Below are positions 1 to 5,925 of a stretch of 6,476 nt of DNA, piece by piece (positions within the stretch are counted from its first letter, which is position 1; each line of letters starts with the position of its first letter). The notes under the pieces were generated by a model. That model was not told the origin of the DNA. It saw nothing but the letters and a program-made list of their open reading frames with translations, and ran no database searches. Made by a program: the position numbers and the translations under genes. Location: positions 1-6,476 of the forward strand of contig CAILUF010000303.1 in assembly GCA_903837365.1 (NCBI GenBank). The letters are read 5' to 3'. Source of the DNA: an uncultured Alphaproteobacteria bacterium (lineage in GTDB: Bacteria > Pseudomonadota > Alphaproteobacteria > Rickettsiales > UBA1997).

Positions 1-305
1 CCGTCAATATTTTCGATATGATGATTGGCGAGAACTTGTTTAATTTGTGAAAATTTTGCAAAATTAAATTTAAAATTTTGTGGAAATTTTTTTAAAACCT
101 TATCAACAAATTTTTCAACATTTTTATCGCGATCAACAGCGATAACTTCGCAATCACATGATTCTAGAATTGCCTGGGAATATCCACCTGCCCCAAAAGT
201 TCCATCAAAAATAATTTGATTTTTTTGTGGTTGTAAAAAACTTAAAACTTCGTTCAACATTACAGGAATATGACTATCTTGATTTACAAAATTAGCATTG
301 ATCAT
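1..305 (-). CDS. rsmH: 16S rRNA (cytosine-1402-N4)-methyltransferase RsmH, N-terminal part (runs off the window)
   Basis: RsmH (formerly MraW) uses S-adenosylmethionine to methylate N4 of C1402 in the decoding centre of 16S rRNA. Only about the first 101 residues are present; the rest lies beyond base 1. The N-terminus contains [15 protein letters not shown] (residues 12-26), the usual RsmH opening, then the SAM-binding motif [15 protein letters not shown] (34-47). An acidic strand end, AVDRD (56-60), follows, as expected of a Rossmann methyltransferase. The visible part ends at IENID, just where the family's DGxxFDLGxSS motif would begin. The ATG overlaps the mraZ stop by 4 bp (ATGA), implying translational coupling, and a GAGG Shine-Dalgarno sits 8 nt upstream. 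The mraZ-rsmH order is the conserved start of the dcw cluster. Identification is firm; it is partial only because of the window edge. Confidence 0.95.
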   Translation of the reverse strand, partial: MINANFVNQDSHIPVMLNEVLSFLQPQKNQIIFDGTFGAGGYSQAILESCDCEVIAVDRDKNVEKFVDKVLKKFPQNFKFNFAKFSQIKQVLANHHIENID

Positions 306-751
306 TTGCTCAACCTCAATAAATTGCGTTTTGATTTCGCTTGAGCCTTGGCTTGCGCCATATATTCTTCAAAATATTTTGGTTCCCAAATTTCAAAAGT
401 TGAACCCTTGCCAATAAAAACTGCCACGTCCTTAATTTTAGCTTTTTTCAACAGAACTTCCGGTAAAATAACTCGACCATCGCCATCGATACTCAATTGC
501 ACTGATCCTCCCAAAACCGCAGTAGCAAAGGCATCGCGCTCCTCAGAAAAAGGATCTAAATTATCAATTGATTCGGAAAGTTTCTTAATGCGCTCCAAAT
601 CACATCCTTCAATACAATCATTGATGAAGGATTCATAAACAACCATCGACGCAAAATTATCATTTACCAAAGACGCACGAAACTGCGCAGGAACAGATAC
701 CCTGCCCTTTGCGTCGACTTTATTGCTAAATGTTGATAAAAATAACGCCAT
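302..751 (-). CDS. mraZ: Transcriptional regulator MraZ
   Basis: MraZ is a DNA-binding protein of the SpoVT-AbrB fold that forms a ring-shaped oligomer and controls the dcw cluster, including its own promoter. The 149 residues contain the two tandem half-domains typical of the family: the first with [15 protein letters not shown] (12-26), the second with [18 protein letters not shown] (87-104). The DxxGR signature is present in both (D13-R17, and D89/D91-R93). [12 protein letters not shown] (119-130) is the usual C-terminal segment, followed by a short Ala/Lys-rich tail. Length is normal (about 140-155). The ATG start gives the MALFLSTF opening common in alphaproteobacteria. There is no Shine-Dalgarno; instead a phased TCCA/TGGA array begins 7 bp upstream of the start, consistent with autoregulation. 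The gene overlaps rsmH by 4 bp. Confidence 0.97.
   Translation of the reverse strand: MALFLSTFSNKVDAKGRVSVPAQFRASLVNDNFASMVVYESFINDCIEGCDLERIKKLSESIDNLDPFSEERDAFATAVLGGSVQLSIDGDGRVILPEVLLKKAKIKDVAVFIGKGSTFEIWEPKYFEEYMAQAKAQAKSKRNLLRLSK
314..317 (-). promoter_or_regulatory. Shine-Dalgarno of rsmH (GAGG)
   Basis: GAGG on the minus strand, 8 nt before the rsmH ATG and inside the 3' end of mraZ. It supports the ATG that overlaps the mraZ stop. It is one of the few good ribosome-binding sites in the window. Confidence 0.7.
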
Positions 752-758
752 AATTTTA

Positions 759-798
759 TGGATTTTTTTGGAATTAGTTGGAATTAAATGGAATTTTC
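759..798. promoter_or_regulatory. Probable MraZ operator: four TGGA units at exact 10-bp period
   Basis: On the plus strand TGGA begins at 759, 769, 779 and 789, giving four 10-bp units; the last three share TGGAATT. A related TGGG occurs at 810-813, one base out of phase. Known MraZ operators (E. coli) are direct TGG-type repeats on a 10-bp period between the mraZ promoter and its start codon, and this array lies exactly there. Here TGG reads away from mraZ, so the coding strand shows TCCA. From memory, that is opposite to the E. coli orientation. The nearest unit ends 7 bp from the mraZ ATG, so the array also occupies the normal ribosome-binding position. Function is inferred from position and periodicity. 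Confidence 0.72.
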
Positions 799-803
799 AG
801 GTA

Positions 804-831
804 AATTTATGGGCTAAATTACTAAAGTCAA
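804..831 (-). promoter_or_regulatory. Candidate sigma-70 promoter of mraZ-rsmH
   Basis: On the minus strand a -35 box TTGACT (831-826, 5 of 6 to consensus) is followed after 16 bp by TAAATT (809-804, 4 of 6). Transcription would begin around 797, at the edge of the TGGA array, so bound MraZ would block initiation or early elongation. It is the best -35 seen upstream of mraZ, but the -10 is only moderate in an AT-rich background. Confidence 0.5.
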
Positions 832-1019
832 CAATAATTTTAATATTATTTAAATTGGTATTTTTATGAATTTATGTAGCAGTTTTAGGGATTTTGATCA
901 ATGTTTTCAGGGGTTTATTACTAATAAATTTTTTTTGTAGAAAAATTTTTAATTGTAGTTAAGATTAAAAAATGAATTCTAAAAAAATTATTTTTGATTT
1001 ATGCGGTTTTTATCAGTTT

Positions 1020-1046
1020 ATGTTTGTTTTATATCATAATAAACAT
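1020..1046 (+). promoter_or_regulatory. Candidate trpB promoter region with operator-like dyad
   Basis: The perfect 6-bp arms ATGTTT and AAACAT are 21 bp apart centre to centre, two helical turns. They flank -10-like hexamers TATCAT and CATAAT. No convincing -35 is found at 16-18 bp (TTTATC at 1009-1014 matches 3 of 6). As RNA, the arms extend to nine base pairs including one G-U. It could be an operator, a weak hairpin, or chance in AT-rich DNA. Confidence 0.25.
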
Positions 1047-1098
1047 TTTCAACCAATAATTGTTAAAAACTAACTGTTTTTATTTAAAACTTTATCTT

Positions 1099-2322
1099 AT
1101 GACAAATATTAACGAAAAAAAAATCAAATCGAAATATAATCAACCTAATCGCGCTGGAAAATTTGGTGAGTTTGGCGGAGCTTATGTTGCCGAAACCTTG
1201 ATGCCAGCAGTGCTAGAACTTCAAAAAGCCTATTTGGAAGTTAAAAAAGATAAAAAATTTCAAGAAGAATTTAACTACTATCTTCAACATTTTGTTGGTC
1301 GACCAAGTCCACTTTATTTTGCTAAACAACTTTCACAAAAAATTGGTGGCGCAAAAATTTATTTAAAACGCGATGAACTTAACCACACCGGATCGCATAA
1401 AATTAATAATTGCATTGGTCAAATTTTACTTGCCAAAAAATTAGGAAAAAAACGCGTTATCGCCGAAACTGGAGCTGGACAGCACGGCGTTGCAACCGCT
1501 ACTGTTTGCGCATTATTTTCTATTCCTTGCACAATTTACATGGGTGCAAAAGATATTGCTCGCCAAGCTCCAAATGTTTTTCGCATGAAACTACTTGGCG
1601 CAGAAGTTAAGACCGTTGAAAGCGGTTCAAAAAGTTTAAAAAATGCCATCAATGAAGCGATGCGCGATTGGATTGCCAATGCCCAAGATACTTATTATTT
1701 ACTGGGAACGGTTACCGGTCCGCATCCATATCCGATGATGGTTCGCGATTTCCATTCAGTGATTGGCAAAGAGGCCAGAAAACAAATTTTACAAATGGAA
1801 AAAAAACTTCCCGATGCTTTAGTTGCCTGCATCGGTGGTGGATCAAATGCATTAGGATTATTTCATCCTTTTATCAATGATGACGTAAAATTATATGGCG
1901 TTGAAGCTGGTGGCAAGGGTTTAAATTCTAAATTACATGCTTCATCAATTGCAATGGGAAGTGTTGGCGTTCTTCACGGCAATAAAACTTTTTTCTTACA
2001 AGATGATGATGGTCAAATCGATGATGCTCACTCAATTTCAGCTGGACTTGATTATCCAGGAATTGGTCCTGAACATGCTTATTTAAATCAAATTAAACGT
2101 GCGCAATATGTTAGCGCAACTGATGATGAAGCTCTTGAAGCTTTTCAATTATTATGTCAATGCGAAGGAATTATTCCTGCGCTTGAATCGGCTCACGGCA
2201 TTTCATTTGCTTGCAAATTAGCAAAAACTATGTCGCCAAATCAAATTATTATCACTAATCTTTCTGGGCGTGGAGATAAGGATATCAATACCGTAGCCCA
2301 ATATTTAGGATTTAAACTGTGA
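1099..2322 (+). CDS. trpB: Tryptophan synthase beta chain
   Basis: TrpB is the PLP-dependent subunit of the alpha2-beta2 tryptophan synthase; it condenses L-serine with indole channelled from TrpA to give L-tryptophan. The 407-residue product has the family opening [19 protein letters not shown] (20-38). The PLP Schiff-base lysine is K101 in HTGSHKINN, and the catalytic glutamate is E123 in AETGAGQHG (equivalents of K87 and E109 of the enteric enzyme). The PLP-phosphate loop is GGGSNA (246-251), the beta-site aspartate D319 lies in [11 protein letters not shown], and the C-terminal SGRGDKD (389-395) is intact. All key residues are present, so it should be active. I chose the ATG at 1099; an in-frame TTG at 1060 would add 13 residues unlike the family N-terminus. 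There is no Shine-Dalgarno. Its stop overlaps the trpA start by 4 bp. Confidence 0.97.
   Translation: MTNINEKKIKSKYNQPNRAGKFGEFGGAYVAETLMPAVLELQKAYLEVKKDKKFQEEFNYYLQHFVGRPSPLYFAKQLSQKIGGAKIYLKRDELNHTGSHKINNCIGQILLAKKLGKKRVIAETGAGQHGVATATVCALFSIPCTIYMGAKDIARQAPNVFRMKLLGAEVKTVESGSKSLKNAINEAMRDWIANAQDTYYLLGTVTGPHPYPMMVRDFHSVIGKEARKQILQMEKKLPDALVACIGGGSNALGLFHPFINDDVKLYGVEAGGKGLNSKLHASSIAMGSVGVLHGNKTFFLQDDDGQIDDAHSISAGLDYPGIGPEHAYLNQIKRAQYVSATDDEALEAFQLLCQCEGIIPALESAHGISFACKLAKTMSPNQIIITNLSGRGDKDINTVAQYLGFKL
2307..2310 (+). promoter_or_regulatory. Shine-Dalgarno of trpA (AGGA)
   Basis: AGGA lies 8 nt before the trpA GTG, within the last codons of trpB. It supports the GTG as the true start and suggests coupled translation of the two subunits. 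Confidence 0.6.
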
Positions 2323-3122
2323 GTAGAATTAAACAAAAATTTTTAGAATTAAAAAAGCAGCAACGTTGCGCATTAGTTACCTATGTTTGTGGAGGCGATC
2401 CTGATTTTTCAACATCGCTAAAATTATTAAAAAACTTACCGGTTAATGGAGCTGATTTAATTGAAATTGGCGTTCCTTTTCTTGATCCAGCAGGTGACGG
2501 ACCAATAATTGAAAATGCTTCGCGACGCTCAATTTCTGCAGGAATGAATCTTCATAAAGTTTTAAATTTGGCAGAAGAATTTCGCAAAGACGATCAAATT
2601 ACGCCTTTGATTTTAATGAGTTATTTCAATCCATTGCTAAAATTCGGTATTGATAAAATTTTTTCACAAGCACAAAAATCAGGATTTGATGGCGTTCTTA
2701 TTGTTGACTTACCTTTGGAAGAAGAAAAAGAAATTCTTAAAGAATTAAAGAAAACTTCTTTAGATTTTATTCGCTTAATTGCTCCAAGTACTGGCGTTGA
2801 GCGGATCAAGAAAATTTGTAAAAATGCTAGTGGATTTTTATATTTAATTTCAATGTTTGGAATTACTGGCACTAAGTTAGCAATCGCCAAAGATAATGAG
2901 CATAATTTACAACAGCTAAAAGAAATTTCTAAACTTCCTATCGCCATTGGCTTTGGTATTCAAAATCCAACTCAAGCGCAAGAATTTGCAAAACTCAAAG
3001 TTGATGGAGTGGTTATCGGCTCGGCAATCGTCAAAGAAATGGGTGAAAATATTGCTAAAGAATCAATGCTTGACAACGCTCTTCAAACTGTTAAAAATTT
3101 TGCTAGAAATATTAAATTATAG
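2319..3122 (+). CDS. trpA: Tryptophan synthase alpha chain
   Basis: TrpA is a TIM-barrel enzyme that cleaves indole-3-glycerol phosphate to glyceraldehyde 3-phosphate and indole, which tunnels to TrpB. The 267 residues match the enteric numbering closely. The catalytic acids are E49 (DLIEIGVPF) and D60 (FLDPAGDGP), Y175 is in GFLYLIS, T183 in the mobile loop 6 (GITG), and the phosphate-binding turns are GFG (211-213) and IGSA (233-236). The start is GTG inside the trpB stop (GTGA), preceded by AGGA; it yields [12 protein letters not shown], the normal family N-terminus. One oddity is that the usual loop 2 motif FSDPxADGP reads FLDPAGDGP, with both catalytic acids kept. Downstream, argJ follows after 34 bp without a visible terminator. 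Identification is firm. Confidence 0.97.
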   Translation: MSRIKQKFLELKKQQRCALVTYVCGGDPDFSTSLKLLKNLPVNGADLIEIGVPFLDPAGDGPIIENASRRSISAGMNLHKVLNLAEEFRKDDQITPLILMSYFNPLLKFGIDKIFSQAQKSGFDGVLIVDLPLEEEKEILKELKKTSLDFIRLIAPSTGVERIKKICKNASGFLYLISMFGITGTKLAIAKDNEHNLQQLKEISKLPIAIGFGIQNPTQAQEFAKLKVDGVVIGSAIVKEMGENIAKESMLDNALQTVKNFARNIKL

Positions 3123-3156
3123 TTTTTTAATAAACTAAAAAATTTATAAAAATCAA

Positions 3157-4401
3157 ATGATTAAAAACATAAAAATTTACACGACAAATTGCGGTATAAA
3201 ATATAAAAACCGTGACGATTTATTGCTTGTCGAATTCCCTACTGGCGCAACGGTTGCTGGGGTTTTTACTAAATCATCAATGCCAGCATCAAGCGTAAAA
3301 TGGTGCAAGAAAAATATTGATAAACATCAAGCACGTGCTTTGTTAGTGAATTCTGGAAATGCCAATGCTTTCACTGGCAAGATTGGCGATGAGACAGTTC
3401 AAAAAACAGCTAATACCATTGCTAAAATTCTCAATTGCAAAACTGATGAGATTTTTATTTGCTCAACTGGCGTAATTGGCGAGATACTCGATGCCGATCT
3501 AATTTGCAATGCGATTGGGCCAATGATTGAAGCCAATAAAGATCAAACAATTTTTTCAAAAGTTGATGATTTGCAAATTTCTATACAAGAAAATATTTCT
3601 CAAGATAACTTGTTTATCAAGGCTTCGCAAGCTATTATGACAACTGATACAACCAAAAAAATAGTTAGTCGAACTTGTCAAATTAATGATCAAACTATTC
3701 ATTTAGTTGGTTTTGCAAAAGGCTCTGGGATGATCGCTCCCAACATGGCAACAATGCTTGGCTATATTTTTACTGATGCCAAAATCGCTGGCAATACTTT
3801 ACAAAAAATTTTGGAAGAAGCAGTAGAAAAAAGTTTCAATTCCATTACTGTTGATTCTGATCAATCAACCAATGACACTGTTTTACTTTTTGCAACTAAT
3901 AGCGTTGGTGACCATCAAATCAATGATTCCAATAGCAAAGAACTGCATAATTTTATAACAACTCTTAACGAATTATGTTTGGAGTTAGCAAAAAAAATTG
4001 TTATTGATGGCGAAGGTGCAAAAAAATTAATTGAAATTACAGTTGAAAATGCAACATCGCAAATTCAAGCCAAAGAAGTTGCCAATGCAATTGCCAATTC
4101 ACCTCTTGTCAAAACTGCTATGGCTGGAGCGGATCCAAATTGGGGAAGGATCGTCATGGCCGTTGGCAAATCTTGTCAAGAAGCAAATCCCGAAACATTA
4201 TTAGTAAAAATTGGTGATCATCCACTTACCCAAAATGGCGCAAAACATCCTCAATATGATGAAAATTTAGTTCATCAATATTTAAAAAATTCAGAAATTA
4301 AAATTACTGTTAATCTTGCAATTGGCTCAGCTTCTAGCACTGTATGGACTTGCGATTTAAATGAAGAATATATTAAAATCAATAAAGATTATCGATCATA
4401 A
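3157..4401 (+). CDS. argJ: Glutamate N-acetyltransferase / ornithine acetyltransferase ArgJ
   Basis: ArgJ transfers the acetyl group of N-acetylornithine to glutamate, releasing ornithine and regenerating N-acetylglutamate in the cyclic arginine pathway. Some members also use acetyl-CoA; which type this is cannot be told from sequence here. The protein (414 aa, normal length) is made as a precursor that self-cleaves before a threonine. The site is visible in GSGMIAPNMATMLGYIFTDA, between A198 and T199, which becomes the nucleophile of the beta chain. The oxyanion-hole segment STGVIGE is at 103-109; the proline usual just after it is replaced by Ile. Other signatures are LVNSGNANAFTG (63-74), DGEGAKK (284-290), ADPNWGRI (325-332) and the C-terminal YIKINKDYRS. 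The ATG has no Shine-Dalgarno. Placement after trpBA suggests cotranscription rather than a shared pathway. Confidence 0.96.
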   Translation: MIKNIKIYTTNCGIKYKNRDDLLLVEFPTGATVAGVFTKSSMPASSVKWCKKNIDKHQARALLVNSGNANAFTGKIGDETVQKTANTIAKILNCKTDEIFICSTGVIGEILDADLICNAIGPMIEANKDQTIFSKVDDLQISIQENISQDNLFIKASQAIMTTDTTKKIVSRTCQINDQTIHLVGFAKGSGMIAPNMATMLGYIFTDAKIAGNTLQKILEEAVEKSFNSITVDSDQSTNDTVLLFATNSVGDHQINDSNSKELHNFITTLNELCLELAKKIVIDGEGAKKLIEITVENATSQIQAKEVANAIANSPLVKTAMAGADPNWGRIVMAVGKSCQEANPETLLVKIGDHPLTQNGAKHPQYDENLVHQYLKNSEIKITVNLAIGSASSTVWTCDLNEEYIKINKDYRS

Positions 4402-4420
4402 TTTATAACCACTAACGTTT

Positions 4421-4795
4421 ATGAATAATAATTCACAACAAAAATTTGATAATTCACGAAAGAAACTTGCCAATAGTTTAAAAAATTTGGAAGAAATTAT
4501 TAAAGAAAAAATTCACGAAAGTGCTATCAAAACTAGAATGCTTGATGAGTCGTCAACCTCCTCTTCAATGCGCAGTCTAGAGCAAAATCTAGCGCTAGAA
4601 AAACAGAATCAAGAAATTAATCACCTTCAACAAAATCTTAGCAATCTTGAAAAGGAAGCGGAATTTTTGCGCGAAAAAAATAAAATCTTAACACAAAAAA
4701 TTCTCCATTTTCGCAATCAAGCTGGAAATATTATCGGAACAGTAAGTAACGAAATTTGTAAAATCGAAGAAATTTTAAAAAATCATGATAGTTGA
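4421..4795 (+). CDS. zauP: Coiled-coil protein upstream of ZapA, ZauP-like (DUF4164-type)
   Basis: This 124-residue protein has no signal peptide or membrane segment. It is hydrophilic and rich in Asn, Lys, Glu and Gln. A first helical stretch covers about residues 8-40, a Ser/Thr-rich break follows (SSTSSSMRS, 44-52), and a longer heptad-like coiled coil runs about 53-95 (e.g. NLALEKQNQEINHLQQNL). The last 9 bases before its stop, plus the stop overlap itself, run into zapA: the two reading frames overlap by 11 bp, so they are translationally linked. In Caulobacter the small coiled-coil protein ZauP is encoded immediately upstream of zapA and works with ZapA to focus the Z-ring. Position, size and coiled coil match that role, but sequence similarity of such proteins is low, so the assignment rests largely on context. 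There is no Shine-Dalgarno; the gap to argJ is 19 bp. Confidence 0.72.
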   Translation: MNNNSQQKFDNSRKKLANSLKNLEEIIKEKIHESAIKTRMLDESSTSSSMRSLEQNLALEKQNQEINHLQQNLSNLEKEAEFLREKNKILTQKILHFRNQAGNIIGTVSNEICKIEEILKNHDS

Positions 4796-5117
4796 AATTA
4801 AAATTGGCAAATCACATTATAAAATTGAATGTAGCGAAATTGAAAAAAATAAAATTATCAATAATGCTCAAAAACTTGATTATCGTGTAAACAAGCTTGC
4901 TCAAGTGCTTGGCGATGTTGACGAAAAAACTTTGTTAATTTTAAATTCGTTAATGATGCAAAAAGAAATTAATGATCTAATTGCCAATAAAAATTCAAAA
5001 GAAACATCAAGCGATAATCTTTTTAGCGAAGATGAAATCTTCGATGCCATTTCTGAAAACATTGAAAATCTTAACAGTTATGTTGAAAAATTAATTAATC
5101 GTATTCAAGATTATTAA
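4785..5117 (+). CDS. zapA: Cell division protein ZapA
   Basis: ZapA binds FtsZ in the cytoplasm and bundles its filaments at the division site. The 110-residue product shows the family plan. It begins with a short beta-hairpin head (VEIKIGKSHYKIECSE, 3-18), followed by a helix with the LDYRVNKLAQVLGDVDEKTLL-type segment around 31-51, which matches the usual 'LdxxvxxlxxxxgxvdxxxlLlxaaLxxxxEl' pattern. Next comes MMQKEINDLI (57-66), and a C-terminal helix rich in Asn, Glu and Ile suits tetramerisation. Length is typical (about 90-120). The ATG lies inside the upstream coiled-coil gene, whose stop is 11 bases in; no strong Shine-Dalgarno is seen at the usual distance. ygfA follows after 64 bp. 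Confidence 0.9.
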   Translation: MIVEIKIGKSHYKIECSEIEKNKIINNAQKLDYRVNKLAQVLGDVDEKTLLILNSLMMQKEINDLIANKNSKETSSDNLFSEDEIFDAISENIENLNSYVEKLINRIQDY

Positions 5118-5181
5118 AAATAATTATTTACAACATAGTATTCATTAACATCAAAATTTGCTTATCGTAAAACATAAATTT

Positions 5182-5781
5182 ATGAACGAAATTTCTATTC
5201 AAAAAAAAGTTTTACGAAAGCATTTTAAAGAGATGCGATTACTTCTTGGTGATGACGAAGTAATAAAAAAATCTAATTTAATTTGTGAAAATTTTCTTCA
5301 GAATTTATTTTTAAATATCAATAAATTTCAAGATAAAACCTTTGGTATATATTACAGCGCCATGAATGAAGTTAAAACCGATTTACTTCGTGATTATTTT
5401 ATTGCCAATAAAATAATTTTTGCTTTTGGTAAAATTAATTTTAGCACCGATTCTCTTGATTTTATTAAACATGAACATAACCAAACATTTATAAACAATT
5501 TTAAATATAATAAAATTTTCGAACCTCTTACTGGTGAAGTAATTATTCCTGACTTTATTATAACTCCACTTCTTGCCTTTGATATAGAGCTTAATCGACT
5601 CGGCATGGGAAAGGGATATTACGACCGAACAATTGCTAATATTCATAATCATAATTCCAAAATTAAAACAATTGGTCTAGCTTATGACTTCCAGCAGTCT
5701 AAATCAATATTACCCCATGAAAAACACGACTCAAGGCTTGATATCATTGCTACCGAAAAAAATCTTTTTTTTCAAAACTAA
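5182..5781 (+). CDS. ygfA: 5-formyltetrahydrofolate cyclo-ligase
   Basis: The enzyme (MTHFS/5-FCL, also called fau) uses ATP to convert 5-formyl-THF to 5,10-methenyl-THF, returning the inhibitory storage form to the folate pool. The 199-residue product has the family features in order. An N-terminal helix carries KKVLRKHFKEMR (8-19), GIYYSAMNEVKTDLL (55-69) takes the place of the usual 'yxxxxxEvdT' segment, then comes the FEP turn (113-115). The hallmark RLGMGKGYYDR (139-149) is the phosphate-binding loop, and HDSRLDIIATE (182-192) is the C-terminal signature. I chose the ATG at 5182 because it gives the normal N-terminus; a TTG at 5158 would add eight residues. No Shine-Dalgarno is evident. 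zapA followed by this gene is a conserved proteobacterial pair. Confidence 0.94.
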   Translation: MNEISIQKKVLRKHFKEMRLLLGDDEVIKKSNLICENFLQNLFLNINKFQDKTFGIYYSAMNEVKTDLLRDYFIANKIIFAFGKINFSTDSLDFIKHEHNQTFINNFKYNKIFEPLTGEVIIPDFIITPLLAFDIELNRLGMGKGYYDRTIANIHNHNSKIKTIGLAYDFQQSKSILPHEKHDSRLDIIATEKNLFFQN

Positions 5782-5783
5782 CA

Positions 5784-5804
5784 AGCCCTAAGCCCTATCG
5801 CCTA
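5784..5804 (+). repeat. 7-bp tandem repeat AGCCCTA x2 plus a degenerate third unit
   Basis: Just after the ygfA stop, AGCCCTA (5784-5790) is repeated exactly at 5791-5797 and followed by TCGCCTA (5798-5804). The C-rich bases stand out against the A/T surroundings. The second unit starts a 10-bp GCCCTATCGC that recurs at 5884-5893. Confidence 0.7.
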
Positions 5805-5853
5805 AAAAAATTTAACTTTTTTTTAAATTAACTATTGCTTTAAATTTTTTAGG
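5801..5853 (+). other. Long A/T-rich hairpin downstream of ygfA
   Basis: CCTAAAAAA (5801-5809) pairs with TTTTTTAGG (5845-5853). After a bulged A, TTTAA (5811-5815) pairs with TTAAA (5840-5844), giving 14 pairs closing a 24-nt loop. There is no T-tract after the 3' arm, so it is not a classical intrinsic terminator. It may protect the 3' end of the upstream mRNA or form the distal arm of a larger structured RNA. Confidence 0.45.
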
Positions 5854-5856
5854 TCT

Positions 5857-5879
5857 GTAAGTTTACCTCACGAACTTAC
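5857..5879 (+). other. RNA hairpin in the ygfA-hupB spacer
   Basis: GTAAGTT (5857-5863) and AACTTAC (5873-5879) form a perfect 7-bp stem with a 9-nt loop, TACCTCACG. Its last two bases are shared with the outer end of the next hairpin, so both can form only if the next one loses its two terminal pairs. Confidence 0.5.
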
Positions 5880-5925
5880 TAGCGCCCTATCGCAAGATAG
5901 AAGTGTTAGTTGGTTTTGTTTTTTT
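5878..5925 (+). terminator. GNRA-capped hairpin with downstream T-tract: terminator or hupB leader element
   Basis: ACTAGCGC (5878-5885) pairs with GTGTTAGT (5903-5910) with two G-U pairs. After a small internal loop (C against AA), CTATC (5887-5891) pairs with GATAG (5896-5900) around a GCAA tetraloop (5892-5895). T-rich sequence follows, ending in T7 (5919-5925). It could end transcription of the trpB-ygfA unit. However, only 25 bp remain before the hupB ATG, too little for a full promoter downstream. Either the hupB promoter overlaps or precedes the hairpin, making it part of the hupB leader, or hupB depends on read-through. The T-tract begins some nucleotides after the stem, so terminator efficiency is uncertain. 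Confidence 0.5.

Larger units (their letters stand above)
752..1098. other. Divergent intergenic region between mraZ and trpB
   Basis: This roughly 350-bp AT-rich stretch holds no convincing gene. Its mraZ-proximal end carries the phased TGGA array and the mraZ promoter candidate. Its trpB-proximal end carries -10-like hexamers (TATCAT 1032-1037 and CATAAT 1035-1040) without a good -35, enclosed by the inverted repeat ATGTTT (1020-1025) / AAACAT (1041-1046). I see no Trp-codon-rich leader peptide or classical trp attenuator. The middle (about 832-1010) contains only low-complexity A/T runs and a weak TTTATT-ACT-AATAAA hairpin (914-928) followed by T8. Confidence 0.6.

Noticed and set aside
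25..219. Plus-strand open frame of 64 codons
   Set aside because: It is antisense to rsmH, whose SAM-binding motif is clear, and its own translation resembles nothing.
348..638. Plus-strand open frame of 96 codons
   Set aside because: It is antisense to mraZ, which has both family half-domains; the frame is a shadow.
914..936. TTTATT-ACT-AATAAA hairpin followed by T8 in the mraZ-trpB spacer
   Set aside because: The stem has only A-T pairs and no plus-strand gene precedes it, so it is unlikely to be a real terminator.
1060..1098. TTG start adding 13 residues to TrpB
   Set aside because: The extension is unlike TrpB N-termini, and the ATG at 1099 gives the normal length.
1410..1880. Two short plus-strand frames inside trpB
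   Set aside because: They are out of frame with intact trpB and have no recognisable features.
2621..3138. Minus-strand and plus-strand frames over trpA
   Set aside because: They are shadows of trpA, which retains all catalytic residues in its own frame.
5127..5155. -35-like TTTACA before ygfA
   Set aside because: No -10 hexamer lies at 16-18 bp, so a separate ygfA promoter is not supported.
5158..5181. TTG start adding eight residues to the cyclo-ligase
   Set aside because: The ATG at 5182 gives the standard N-terminus and there is no ribosome-binding site for the TTG.
5383..5652. Two minus-strand frames over the cyclo-ligase gene
   Set aside because: The sense gene has the full GKGYYDR signature; the antisense frames reflect AT-rich codon bias.
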